From: Clostridia bacterium | GTDB lineage: Bacteria > Bacillota > Clostridia > TANB77 > CAG-508 | Reading direction: 5' to 3' | Length of the DNA: 43,688 nt | Assembly (NCBI GenBank): GCA_017404025.1 | Contig: JAFRDD010000124.1 | Coordinates: 1 to 43,688, forward strand | Part shown: piece by piece, positions 16,111 to 24,484 of the stretch | Numbering within the stretch: position 1 is the stretch's first letter | How the letters are laid out: each line of letters opens with the position of its first letter | Notes under the pieces: model-generated | Told to the model about the DNA's origin: nothing | The model's input: the letters and a program-made list of their open reading frames with translations, nothing else | The model's database searches: none | Position numbers and translations under genes: made by a program

Positions 16111-17274
16111 ATGGCAGATTGGAATGCTAAAATTCATATTTTACCAGCGAATGCGGGGGATTGTTTTTTAATTGAATTTAATAATAATGAATGTATATTA
16201 ATTGATACAGGATTTAAAGAGACGTATTATAATTATTTAAAGCCATTACTTATAGAATTAAAAAAAATAGGAAAAAAGATTACTTTATTAGTAATAACTC
16301 ATATTGATAAAGATCATATTGGTGGAGCAAAAAGGTTGCTAGAAGAAAATGGTGATTATAATAATCCTAGTATTATAAAAATTGAAAATATATGGTTTAA
16401 TGGCTTTAAAAATTTAGTTTTTCAAAAGAAGTTATCTAATAATATAAATCAAAGACAATTTAAAAAAATGCGAATAATAAAAGCATATAATGAAATGGAT
16501 TCTTTTGATGAAAACAACAATTATGTAAGTGCGAATGACTTAAAATCTTTTGAATATATTTGTAATAAGTTAAATTATCCAATAAATATACAGTTTATAG
16601 ATAACATAGTAGTGCAAACTGAAAATATAAAGATGGGAAATGCTATTATAGATGTAATTTCACCAAGTAAATTAAAAATAGAAAGATATACTAAATATCT
16701 AGAGAAACAATTAGAAGTATTATTTGGAAAAGACTATGAGATTAATAAAAGTGAAAAATTTATAGATTTTTTTGAAACGTTGATGTTAAATAATGAAGAA
16801 TGTATTGAAACTACAGAAACAATATCTGAACAAATAGACAAAGATATTATAGAATGGTTAAAGCTTAATCATAAAAAACGTATATATTCTATAGTTAACG
16901 ATGTATCAATAGGTATCTTAATAAAATTTAATGATATTAAAATGGTATTTACAGGAGATTTATATTTTGAAAAAAAGCATAACATTGAGAAAATACTTAA
17001 GGTTGACATTCTAAAAATTCCTCATCATGGAAGTTATTGGAATAATCGTGAAATAATGGAAAATATTATTGCTAGTAATTATATCATATCTACAGATGGA
17101 AAAAAATATGGACATCCAGACAAAAGCATATTAGCTGATATTATAATAAATAATAAAAATAATAAAAAACTTATTTTTAATTATGACATAGATAATATAC
17201 GAATATTAAAAGAAGAAGAAGAAAAAAATAAATATAATTATGAATGTATTATTAGTAACGAATTAATAATTTAA
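16111..17274 (+). CDS. avs1a: Avs1A-like metallo-beta-lactamase-fold hydrolase
   Basis: A 387-residue MBL-fold protein. The metal site THIDKDHIGG is near residues 63-72 (His64, Asp66, Asp68, His69), TGD is near 281-283, and PHHGS is near 304-308, all as in ComEC/RNase-Z-like hydrolases. A 150-residue insertion separates the two halves. It stands 12 bases upstream of a protease-STAND gene. That MBL plus trypsin-STAND order is the known type 1 AVAST (Avs1) organisation, so I infer an Avs1A role. No signal peptide is visible, so it is cytoplasmic. AAAGGAATTG precedes the ATG at 16111. Substrate unknown. Confidence 0.75.
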   Translation: MADWNAKIHILPANAGDCFLIEFNNNECILIDTGFKETYYNYLKPLLIELKKIGKKITLLVITHIDKDHIGGAKRLLEENGDYNNPSIIKIENIWFNGFKNLVFQKKLSNNINQRQFKKMRIIKAYNEMDSFDENNNYVSANDLKSFEYICNKLNYPINIQFIDNIVVQTENIKMGNAIIDVISPSKLKIERYTKYLEKQLEVLFGKDYEINKSEKFIDFFETLMLNNEECIETTETISEQIDKDIIEWLKLNHKKRIYSIVNDVSIGILIKFNDIKMVFTGDLYFEKKHNIEKILKVDILKIPHHGSYWNNREIMENIIASNYIISTDGKKYGHPDKSILADIIINNKNNKKLIFNYDIDNIRILKEEEEKNKYNYECIISNELII

Positions 17275-17286
17275 AAGGAGAAATGT

Positions 17287-20091
17287 ATGGAATTTCCTAA
17301 GTATATAGTAAAAGTAATTGGAACAAGTGATGTAGGAACAGGGATTTTAATAGATAATGATTTAATATTAACAGCAAGTCATTTAATGCATCAAGAAGAA
17401 TATAAAATTGAATTACATAATGGGGACATTTTGAAAGCTAAAGAATATCCAAATAACGAAAATGAAATTATAGGTCTTTTAAAACTAGAAAGACCAGTAA
17501 ATGAGAATATTAATCATTTATTGACTCAAGATTATACTCCGAATGAAGATGATAAATGGGAAATATATGGATATATAACTAAAGAACAGATAATGCATTA
17601 TATTAAAGGTATAGGAACTCATAGTATAATTGAAGAAGAAAGAATTTCTGATATGCAGGCATCTAATATAAGTGTTGGACAAGCAATAAACTACAAAGGT
17701 TTGTCAGGTTCACCAGTAATTGTAGATGAAATGATAATAGGAATTGTACAGGAACAAAGAATTTCAGCAGATAGGGCAAGTGAAATTAAAGTATCTAGTG
17801 TATCGTCATTTGTACAATACATTAATGAAAGATATATTGAAGCTAATAGAATAAAGAAAAGTTTTAAAGAAAAAATGAATATATATACAGAGCAACAAAT
17901 ACAAAAGAATATAAAAAGTGGTAAATATATTCCAGAAATATTTGTAGAGCAAAATAATTTTAAAGAGTATATGAGATTTTTTGCAGAACCAAAATTGTTT
18001 ATTAATAAAGCAATAGATGAAATACAATCATTGAATTATAAGGATGTTAATGAGTTTTTAAAGAAAAATTTTAGAAATACTATTAATTTTAGAATTACAG
18101 ATAAAATAGAAAATGATGAAGAACTATTAAAGGCTTCAGAAGAATTATCAGAAGATCTTAAAAAAGCTAGAAAACTTATTGAAGATAAAAATCAAATGAA
18201 AGAGCTATTAGAGAGTGGATTGGATCTTTATGATAGAGAAACAAGAGATTATTACAATAGAGCTTTACAATTTGATTTTAGTGATATTCAAGAAAATATA
18301 GAATATATAAGGTACAGATATTTGATTCTTACAAATGGAGCAGGACAAGGTAAAACTAATTTTATTTGTGACTTTACAAAAAATTTTTTATTAAAAAAGA
18401 ACTTTTATGTATTATACATAAATGCTTATGAAGTAGATAAGGATTTATATGAATTTGTATGCGATAAAATTATTAGTTTTTTAAATAATAAAAGTATAGA
18501 ATATATATTAGATATGCTAAAAGAAGAATATGAAAAAACATTTAAACCATTTGTAATAGTAATAGATGGTTTAAATGAAAACAATAAATTTGATGATTTT
18601 TCTAATGTAGTAAGGCAATTTTTAGAAAGAATTGATGGATTTAATTTTATAAAGGTTATTATGACAACAAGAGATGAATTTTATGATGAAAAATTTAAAA
18701 ATATAGACACAGGAATATATTCTAAAAATTTTAAAAGAGTTAAAATGTTCAATTATAACCAAGTTTTTCAAGATAGAATATTTTGGGGATATTTGAAATT
18801 TTTTGATATAACAATAAGAAGGTATAGTTTATTAAAAAATATTTTTGACAGATTATCTAGAGACACGTTATTATTAAGATTTTTTTGCGAAGCAAATAAA
18901 GGAGAAAGACAGCTTTATATGTATGATATTTATAAGTATAATACATTTCAAATGTATATTGACAAGAAAATAGAAGCATATAATAATAAAAAATTTGGAT
19001 CGGGAAAATTATATAATAATGTTTTAGATAAAATAATAGATTATATGATTAACAGTTGTCAGTATTATAATATACCGATAGATATTCTAAACAGTGAAGA
19101 AGTAGAACTAGTACATGAATTAGTATTAAACGACGTTGTTCTAAAAGATGATATAATAATAAAAGAAGGGTTTTTAAATGAGCAGAAAACGGTTATTAGT
19201 TTTACATTTGACGAGTTTAGAGATTTTTGTATGGCTAAGTATATAGCAAAAAAGTTTAATAAAGAGCAGATAGAAAAATTTATTAAAGATTTAAATCAAA
19301 AATCCAATGTTAGCATTAAAGAAGGTGTGTATGGTTATTTGTTCTTTATCGGAAGAATGTGTAGTAAAGACTTAGTCGAAATATTAAAAACAAGTGATGA
19401 TTATAATATAGTTTATTGGGAAAATATATTTAAATTAGTAGACGAAAAGATAAGTGATGAAGATATTGAAATAATAAAAAATGAGTTTTTAAATGATGGT
19501 GAAAATAAGGATAAAATTATTTTAGATTTGATTTTTAGATATGATACATTGTATTTTAAAAAATTAAATATAAAAAATTTATATAATATAATGGATTCAT
19601 TTTGTGAAAAAGATTATGAAGAATATCAGAGTTTTATAAGAGCAAAATTTGAACCAGAATTTTCTAATAATTATTATAGTTATGGCGTTAGGCCAATATG
19701 GCCATATGACAAAATGATTGAAAACTTTAAATCTATATTGAGGAGAAAAAATTCAAGAATTTATAAAGAATTATTTAAGATAACCATTTATTTATATAAT
19801 GTAAGTAGTTGGAAGACAAATGAATTTTGGGAACTTTATATAAAATATTTACCTGATATGGCAATTGAAACATTATATGAGATGAATAATAATGTTCCAG
19901 AAGAAATTAATAAAAATATAAAGGATATTGCGTATCATATAGTTTCTGGAAGTATAATGCTAAAAAAAGATGTTAAAGATAAATTACAAATGATTTATAA
20001 TAAAAATAATACAAAGATAGAAAAAAATACTGTTCTAGAGGAATTATTAAAATATTTAAAGAAAAAGGAGGATGACAATGAAGATTATTAA
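17287..20091 (+). CDS. avs1b: Avs1B-like trypsin-like protease-STAND NTPase
   Basis: A 934-residue protein with three parts. Residues 1-185 form a trypsin/V8-like protease: LTASHL (His32) and GLSGSP (Ser140). The expected acidic residue in the ...EIIGLLKL segment (~60-67) is not at the usual Asp position. Residues 340-560 hold the STAND/NACHT NTPase: TNGAGQGKTNF Walker A at 349-359, VIVIDGLNE Walker B near 423-431, and IMTTRDEF near 458-465. The C-terminal ~370 residues are helical and divergent, the expected sensor region. Type 1 Avs proteins sense phage proteins (large terminase in studied members) and activate an effector, here the protease. AAGGAG precedes the ATG. It overlaps the next gene by 14 bases. 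Confidence 0.78.
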   Translation: MEFPKYIVKVIGTSDVGTGILIDNDLILTASHLMHQEEYKIELHNGDILKAKEYPNNENEIIGLLKLERPVNENINHLLTQDYTPNEDDKWEIYGYITKEQIMHYIKGIGTHSIIEEERISDMQASNISVGQAINYKGLSGSPVIVDEMIIGIVQEQRISADRASEIKVSSVSSFVQYINERYIEANRIKKSFKEKMNIYTEQQIQKNIKSGKYIPEIFVEQNNFKEYMRFFAEPKLFINKAIDEIQSLNYKDVNEFLKKNFRNTINFRITDKIENDEELLKASEELSEDLKKARKLIEDKNQMKELLESGLDLYDRETRDYYNRALQFDFSDIQENIEYIRYRYLILTNGAGQGKTNFICDFTKNFLLKKNFYVLYINAYEVDKDLYEFVCDKIISFLNNKSIEYILDMLKEEYEKTFKPFVIVIDGLNENNKFDDFSNVVRQFLERIDGFNFIKVIMTTRDEFYDEKFKNIDTGIYSKNFKRVKMFNYNQVFQDRIFWGYLKFFDITIRRYSLLKNIFDRLSRDTLLLRFFCEANKGERQLYMYDIYKYNTFQMYIDKKIEAYNNKKFGSGKLYNNVLDKIIDYMINSCQYYNIPIDILNSEEVELVHELVLNDVVLKDDIIIKEGFLNEQKTVISFTFDEFRDFCMAKYIAKKFNKEQIEKFIKDLNQKSNVSIKEGVYGYLFFIGRMCSKDLVEILKTSDDYNIVYWENIFKLVDEKISDEDIEIIKNEFLNDGENKDKIILDLIFRYDTLYFKKLNIKNLYNIMDSFCEKDYEEYQSFIRAKFEPEFSNNYYSYGVRPIWPYDKMIENFKSILRRKNSRIYKELFKITIYLYNVSSWKTNEFWELYIKYLPDMAIETLYEMNNNVPEEINKNIKDIAYHIVSGSIMLKKDVKDKLQMIYNKNNTKIEKNTVLEELLKYLKKKEDDNEDY

Positions 20092-20485
20092 AAAAGGTGA
20101 AGATTTTTATTGTATAGCTCCTAATAATATTGATTTTAATACATATTTAGAAAGATTTTTAAAATTATCTAAAGTAAGAGAGAATTCATTTGCAGAAAAA
20201 TATTTAAAGAAAATTTATAATTGTGTATTTACAGGTTATATTGATATGAAAGAAATGTATACAAAGTATTATATGGAGGAATATGAAAGTTTTGAAAAAT
20301 ATTTATATAATAAAGAGTTATTAAATAATAATGAGATAAAGAGATTAATAAAACATTGTAATGAAGATTATAGTTTATACAAATTGAATATAGACAGTAA
20401 TAGTTATAACATTTCTTATTATTTTAAGTATGACGAAAATTTAATAAATAATTTTAATATATTGATAGCGAGGTTAGATAAATGA
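20078..20485 (+). CDS. Small protein in the Avs1C position
   Basis: A 135-residue charged, Tyr-rich protein (IIKKGEDFYCIAPNN at the start) with no motif I can name. Its place directly after the protease-STAND gene is that of Avs1C in type 1 AVAST. The assignment rests on synteny only. I chose the ATG at 20078: AAGGAGG at 20065-20071 lies 6 bases before it, and the ATG at 20072 touches the site. The 3' end overlaps the next gene as ATGA at 20482-20485, so the two are translationally coupled. Confidence 0.55.
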   Translation: MKIIKKGEDFYCIAPNNIDFNTYLERFLKLSKVRENSFAEKYLKKIYNCVFTGYIDMKEMYTKYYMEEYESFEKYLYNKELLNNNEIKRLIKHCNEDYSLYKLNIDSNSYNISYYFKYDENLINNFNILIARLDK

Positions 20486-20899
20486 AAATAAAAACAGATT
20501 TTGTAACTAATAGTTCTTCAACATCTTTTATACTGGCATCTAAAGATGAACTCTCAAAGAAATTATTTATGAATAAAATAGGGGTGCAAGGTAATTCAAA
20601 ATTAAATTTTATATTTGATGAATTATTTAAAGCTATAGATGGAGCTAAAGAAGACTTAGTTGAGTATGTTAAAAGATATGGAAAAGGAAAAAGTATTAGA
20701 GAATTTTTAGAAAGTGAACATTTTGAGGAAGATACAATAAAAAAAGTAGAAGAACATATAAAAAAACGGACATCATGTATATTGGGGAAATTTGAGTACA
20801 GATAATGGAGGAACAGAAACAGAAGCTTTTTTTAGTATGGAAAGTTTTTTAATAGTAGAAGATGATTTTTATCTGAATGGAGAAATAGGTGAAATTTAA
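20482..20899 (+). CDS. TNSSSTSF-motif protein with a +1 frameshift near its end
   Basis: The start MKIKTDFVTNSSSTSFIL carries an N-terminal Asn-Ser-rich motif that I have seen in many small uncharacterised bacterial and phage proteins (form FVTNSSSSSFI). The function of the motif is not known to me. The frame runs to a TAA at 20803-20805. Skipping one base in GGGGAAA (20784-20790) opens a second frame, NLSTDNGGTETEAFFSMESF onward, ending at TAA 20897-20899, which overlaps the ATG of the radical SAM gene as TAATG. That coupling argues the shifted 3' end is the true C-terminus, giving about 138 residues. Either there is a single-base indel (real or sequencing) or a programmed shift. It may be a substrate of the adjacent maturase or protease; unproven. 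Confidence 0.6.
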
Positions 20900-21930
20900 T
20901 GAATAGATATATAATAAAGAATAATAAGAAAAGTAAGTATTATTGTATCTTTAATAAGAAAAATGGTTTTATGATGAGAAATGGATATGATGGAATAGAT
21001 CCATTTATGAGATTAGAAGGTCCAGAATTGCTTGATATATCTATAACAAATTATTGCGAAAACAACTGCGATTTTTGCTATAGAAAATCAAATGTAAATG
21101 GTAAGCATATGAGTATAGAGAATTATAAAAATATTATAAAACAGGCAAGCGACTTAGGAGTTATGCAAGTAGCTCTTGGAGGAGGAAATCCTAATCAACA
21201 TCCTGATTTTATAGAATTATTAAAAATAACTCGTGAGTTTGGGATTATTCCATCATATACAACAAATGGAAGAGGGTTAACAGAAGAAGTACTAAAAGCA
21301 AGTCAAAAATTTTGTGGTGCTGTTGCAGTAAGTTTATATGAACCATATACGGAATCATTCAAAGCTATAAGGAAACTTATTAATAATAAAATAAAAACAA
21401 ATATACATTTTATATTGAACTCTAAAACTATTGATAAAGCTATTAAAATATTAGACGAATTACCACAAGAAATTGAAGGTATTAATGCAATAATTTTTCT
21501 GAATTATAAACCACAAATAGAATATGATATATATAATTTAAAAAATACTAAAAAATTAAGTGATTTTTTTCATATAATAAATCATAAACCATTACCTTTT
21601 AAAGTAGGATTTGATAGTTGCGCAATTTCTTTCTTAGTAAAAGAAATTAATGATTTAAATGTAGAAAGTGTAGATTTTTGTGAAGCAGGCAGATTTTCAG
21701 CATTTATTTCAGAGGAAATGAAGATGTATCCATGTTCCTTTATGATTAATAAAATTAAAGGGGAAGATTTACATAAAATGAATATTGAAGATGCTTGGAG
21801 AGACGGTAAAGAATTTAGAGTAATTAGAGAAAAGATAAATAATAATAATTGCAATAAATGTAATTATTTTAATATTTGTCATGGCGGGTGTAGAATTTTT
21901 GATATTAATGCAAAAGAGTGTGTACATTGA
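20899..21930 (+). CDS. Radical SAM/SPASM domain peptide-maturase-like enzyme
   Basis: A 343-residue radical SAM enzyme. The cluster motif CENNCDFC is at residues 53-60 (CxxxCxxC), GGGNP is near 94-98, and a SPASM domain closes the protein with Cys261, Cys279, Cys318 and Cys321 (CNKC), Cys327 and Cys331 (CHGGC) and Cys341 for auxiliary Fe-S clusters. SPASM enzymes mostly modify ribosomal peptides or proteins. The first 40 residues look like a small lead-in beta domain, possibly a RiPP recognition element, but this is weak. The ATG overlaps the stop of the shifted frame of the TNSSSTSF gene (TAATG), which makes that protein the obvious candidate substrate. It is the last gene of the 16.1-21.9 kb operon. 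Confidence 0.85.
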   Translation: MNRYIIKNNKKSKYYCIFNKKNGFMMRNGYDGIDPFMRLEGPELLDISITNYCENNCDFCYRKSNVNGKHMSIENYKNIIKQASDLGVMQVALGGGNPNQHPDFIELLKITREFGIIPSYTTNGRGLTEEVLKASQKFCGAVAVSLYEPYTESFKAIRKLINNKIKTNIHFILNSKTIDKAIKILDELPQEIEGINAIIFLNYKPQIEYDIYNLKNTKKLSDFFHIINHKPLPFKVGFDSCAISFLVKEINDLNVESVDFCEAGRFSAFISEEMKMYPCSFMINKIKGEDLHKMNIEDAWRDGKEFRVIREKINNNNCNKCNYFNICHGGCRIFDINAKECVH

Positions 21931-21966
21931 TACATAAAAATAAAAGTTAATAAGACAAAATAAAAA

Positions 21967-22035
21967 TGTTCAAAAATAAAATATCAATGTTGCAAAATCA
22001 AACTTTATATGATAAACTACATATATCAAATAAAG
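21967..22035 (+). promoter_or_regulatory. Operator-like repeats upstream of the XRE regulator
   Basis: TGTTCAAAAATAAA (21967-21980) recurs as TGTTCAAAAAATAAA at 22399-22413, the gaps on both sides of the regulator gene. CTTTATATGATA (22003-22014) pairs with TATCAAATAAAG (22024-22035) at 11 of 12 positions. Placement on both sides of an XRE gene suggests autoregulatory sites. Confidence 0.4.
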
Positions 22036-22045
22036 GATAATAAAT

Positions 22046-22357
22046 ATGGATAATTTAGGTAGAAGATTAAAAAAAATAAGAGAAAAAACAAGGTTTACAC
22101 AAGAAGAAATAGCTGGAATGCTAGGAGTAAGACGTTTGGTTATAACAAATATTGAAAATGGAACAAGGAAAATTACAGCTGAGGAATTATATTTCTTTTC
22201 AAAGATATATGGATTATCTATGGAAGAATTATATACAGGGGAAGATAGAGAAAAAAGAATTGCAAAATTTTCAAGAACATTTGATGAATTATCTAATAAA
22301 TCACAAAAAGAAGTATTAGAATTTATTGAATTTAAAAGAAAGCAAGAAGAAAAATAA
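22046..22357 (+). CDS. XRE-family transcriptional regulator
   Basis: A 103-residue repressor-type protein. A Cro/CI helix-turn-helix occupies residues 3-58: LGRRLKKIREKTRFTQEEIA, then LGVRRLVITNIENGTRKIT. The rest (KRIAKFSRTFDELSNKSQKEVLEFIEFKR) is a helical dimerization tail. AAAGGATAAT precedes the ATG. Repeated motifs flank it (21967 and 22399), and the downstream genes are metallophosphoesterases and an ATPase/TOPRIM pair, so it probably controls that cargo block. No ImmA/IrrE peptidase partner is present. Confidence 0.85.
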   Translation: MDNLGRRLKKIREKTRFTQEEIAGMLGVRRLVITNIENGTRKITAEELYFFSKIYGLSMEELYTGEDREKRIAKFSRTFDELSNKSQKEVLEFIEFKRKQEEK

Positions 22358-22363
22358 TATTTA

Positions 22364-22381
22364 AGGCAGAGAAATCTGCCT
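22364..22381 (+). terminator. Short hairpin after the XRE gene
   Basis: AGGCAGA (22364-22370) pairs with TCTGCCT (22375-22381) across a GAAA tetraloop; AATATTTTA follows. The poor T-run makes it a weak terminator or an RNA-processing hairpin. Confidence 0.5.
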
Positions 22382-22466
22382 AATATTTTACAATATAATG
22401 TTCAAAAAATAAACATAAATATATCAAAAAACAAACACAAATAATGTGAAAGGGGGGAAGAATGAT

Positions 22467-23555
22467 ATGGCAAGAATAAAATCTAATTGGTATACAAAAG
22501 GTAAATTTGACAGAAAGAATTGGAGAAATATACTTGATACTGAAAACGAATTTCTATATTCAAAAGGAAGATATCCTACAAAAATTAAAAAAGAAGATTT
22601 ACCAAAAGATTATACAGAGATTCGAAGTAGAACAATATGGTATATGACAGGATTTGTAAAAACTTCAGGTGTAAAAGATTTATATTATACATATATTAAA
22701 GAAAATCATTTATTTAAAGATGATTATTTATACATTTCTTATGATAAGAAAATAGAAAAAGTAAAAGATAAATATGGATATAATGAAATAAGAAATTATG
22801 ATTTTATAATTTGTGGAAGTGATAATATCGATGTTTTATTTGCAATTGAGGAAAACTCAGATATAGATACTACAGAAATAAGAAATAAAATTAAAGAAAA
22901 ATTTGAGTGGTGGAAAGAAAACGAAAAAGATGATTATAAAAGGTATTTTGGAGGAAAAGAAATCACAGATATATTTGAATATTATAAAGGATTAAAAAAT
23001 GCAAAAACATATTTTATTTCAGATACACATTTCAATCATAAAAACATTATTAAATATTGCAATAGACCATTTAAAGATGTAGAAGAAATGAATAGAGTTT
23101 TGATTGAAAATTGGAATAATACAGTTACCGACTTTGATACAGTTTTCCATTTAGGAGATGTAGCATTAACAAGCGAAAGTGATATGAAAGAATTAATACC
23201 AAAATTAAATGGTAAAAAGTTTTTAATAAGAGGAAATCATGATAAAAAATCTAAAGAATTTTTCAGAAATGTAGGGTTTGGATTTATTCCTGAAAGTCCA
23301 TTAAAACTTAATAATGAGAAATTAATATTATCGCATAAACCATTAAGAGACACTGAAATACCTAAAGGATATGTGAATGTTCATGGACATATTCATAATA
23401 ATTCATTACATAAAATAAATCCTGAAACAAATGAAATGGAATATCCAGAAGATTTATATTCTGAAAAATTACATATTAATGTTTCAGCAGATGTAATTGG
23501 TTTTAAACCAATTAGCTTAAAAGAATTATTGAAAAAGGTGGAAGAAAAGAAATAA
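22467..23555 (+). CDS. Metallophosphoesterase with an uncharacterised N-terminal domain
   Basis: A 362-residue protein. The C-terminal half is a calcineurin-like phosphoesterase: ISDTHFNHKNI near residues 185-195, FHLGDVAL near 229-236, RGNHDKKS near 255-262, LSHKPL near 288-293, and VHGHIHNNS near 304-312. The metal ligands (D, H, D, N-H, H, H-x-H) are all present. The first 180 residues are charged and unrecognised. I chose the ATG at 22467 (AGGGGGGA upstream); the GTG at 22446 reads through that ribosome site. It is 14 bases before a second phosphoesterase gene. The substrate (nucleotide, cyclic oligonucleotide or nucleic acid) cannot be told. Confidence 0.8.
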   Translation: MARIKSNWYTKGKFDRKNWRNILDTENEFLYSKGRYPTKIKKEDLPKDYTEIRSRTIWYMTGFVKTSGVKDLYYTYIKENHLFKDDYLYISYDKKIEKVKDKYGYNEIRNYDFIICGSDNIDVLFAIEENSDIDTTEIRNKIKEKFEWWKENEKDDYKRYFGGKEITDIFEYYKGLKNAKTYFISDTHFNHKNIIKYCNRPFKDVEEMNRVLIENWNNTVTDFDTVFHLGDVALTSESDMKELIPKLNGKKFLIRGNHDKKSKEFFRNVGFGFIPESPLKLNNEKLILSHKPLRDTEIPKGYVNVHGHIHNNSLHKINPETNEMEYPEDLYSEKLHINVSADVIGFKPISLKELLKKVEEKK

Positions 23556-23569
23556 TAGAGGAGGTAAGT

Positions 23570-24337
23570 ATGATTTATATAACAGGAGACACCCATTCAG
23601 ATTTTAAAAGATTTACTGAAGGTCAATTTCCAATACAATCTGAAATGACAAAAGATGATTATGTAATAATATGTGGTGATTTTGGTGGAGTATGGACATT
23701 TGAAGAAGAAAGTAGCAGAGAAAAAGAAGCATTAGATTGGTTGAATAATAAAAATTTTACTACTTTATTTGTTGATGGAAATCACGAAAACTTTACAAGG
23801 TTATATAATGATTATCCAGTAGAAGAATGGCATGGAGGAAAAGTACATAAAATAAGAGATTCAGTTTTACATTTAATGCGCGGAGAAATTTTTGATATTG
23901 ATGGTAAAAAGATATTTGCATTTGGTGGTGCTAAATCACATGATATTCAAGATGGAATTCTAAATCTTGATGAAGAAGAAAGAATATATGAATATCGAAA
24001 AAGAGGAGCATATTTTAGAATAAGAGATTTTTCTTGGTGGGATTTGGAATTACCAACTGAAGAAGAGATGCAAAATGGTATAAATAATTTAGAAAAAGTA
24101 AATTATAAAGTTGATTATATTATTTCGCATTGTTGTCCAACAAGTATTCAAACAATACTTGGAAGTGGCACATATAAAAAAGATTATTTAACAGACTACT
24201 TTCAAAATATTATGGAAAAATGTGAGTTTAAGAAATGGTATTTTGGACATTATCATGATTATCGACAAGTTAATTCACAATTTATTTTATTGTATGAGGA
24301 TATTGCTCCGTTAGAATTTGAAAGTATTTTTGAATAA
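23570..24337 (+). CDS. Second metallophosphoesterase
   Basis: A 255-residue stand-alone calcineurin-like phosphoesterase. It has ITGDTHSDFKRF near residues 4-15, ICGDFGGVW near 34-42, VDGNHENF near 66-73, ISHCCPT near 184-190, and GHYHDYR near 224-230 as the metal-binding motifs. The GHYHDYRQVNSQF end is almost repeated in a broken copy at 36826-36908, at both protein and DNA level. AGGAGG lies 5 bases before the ATG. It is cotranscribed with the larger phosphoesterase upstream. Substrate unknown. Confidence 0.85.
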   Translation: MIYITGDTHSDFKRFTEGQFPIQSEMTKDDYVIICGDFGGVWTFEEESSREKEALDWLNNKNFTTLFVDGNHENFTRLYNDYPVEEWHGGKVHKIRDSVLHLMRGEIFDIDGKKIFAFGGAKSHDIQDGILNLDEEERIYEYRKRGAYFRIRDFSWWDLELPTEEEMQNGINNLEKVNYKVDYIISHCCPTSIQTILGSGTYKKDYLTDYFQNIMEKCEFKKWYFGHYHDYRQVNSQFILLYEDIAPLEFESIFE

Positions 24338-24387
24338 CCTAAAATTAGTAGTATTATTTTCTTATTTTAATGCATAATATATTGTAA

Positions 24388-24459
24388 GTGTAAAAAAATT
24401 ACACAAGGTAAATAAAAATGTGTAAAAAAATTGCATTTTATTATTATTTATGATAAAAT
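24388..24459 (+). promoter_or_regulatory. Promoter and GTGTAA palindromic operator of the ATPase/TOPRIM pair
   Basis: TTGCAT (24431-24436) and TAAAAT (24454-24459, preceded by TGA) are 17 bases apart, an extended -10 promoter. A perfect palindrome GTGTAA-N5-TTACAC lies at 24388-24404. A near copy (GTGTAAAAAAATTGCA) at 24420-24435 overlaps the -35, so a repressor bound there would block the promoter. Confidence 0.6.
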
Positions 24460-24484
24460 ATAAGAGAGTAAGGAGGATAATATT

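Noticed and set aside
20803..20898. A separate small gene between the NSSSTSF protein and the radical SAM gene
   Set aside because: No start codon with a ribosome site fits; the frame is better explained as the shifted C-terminus of the upstream gene.
22446..22466. GTG start for the large metallophosphoesterase
   Set aside because: The GTG codon lies before the AGGGGGGA ribosome site that serves the ATG at 22467.
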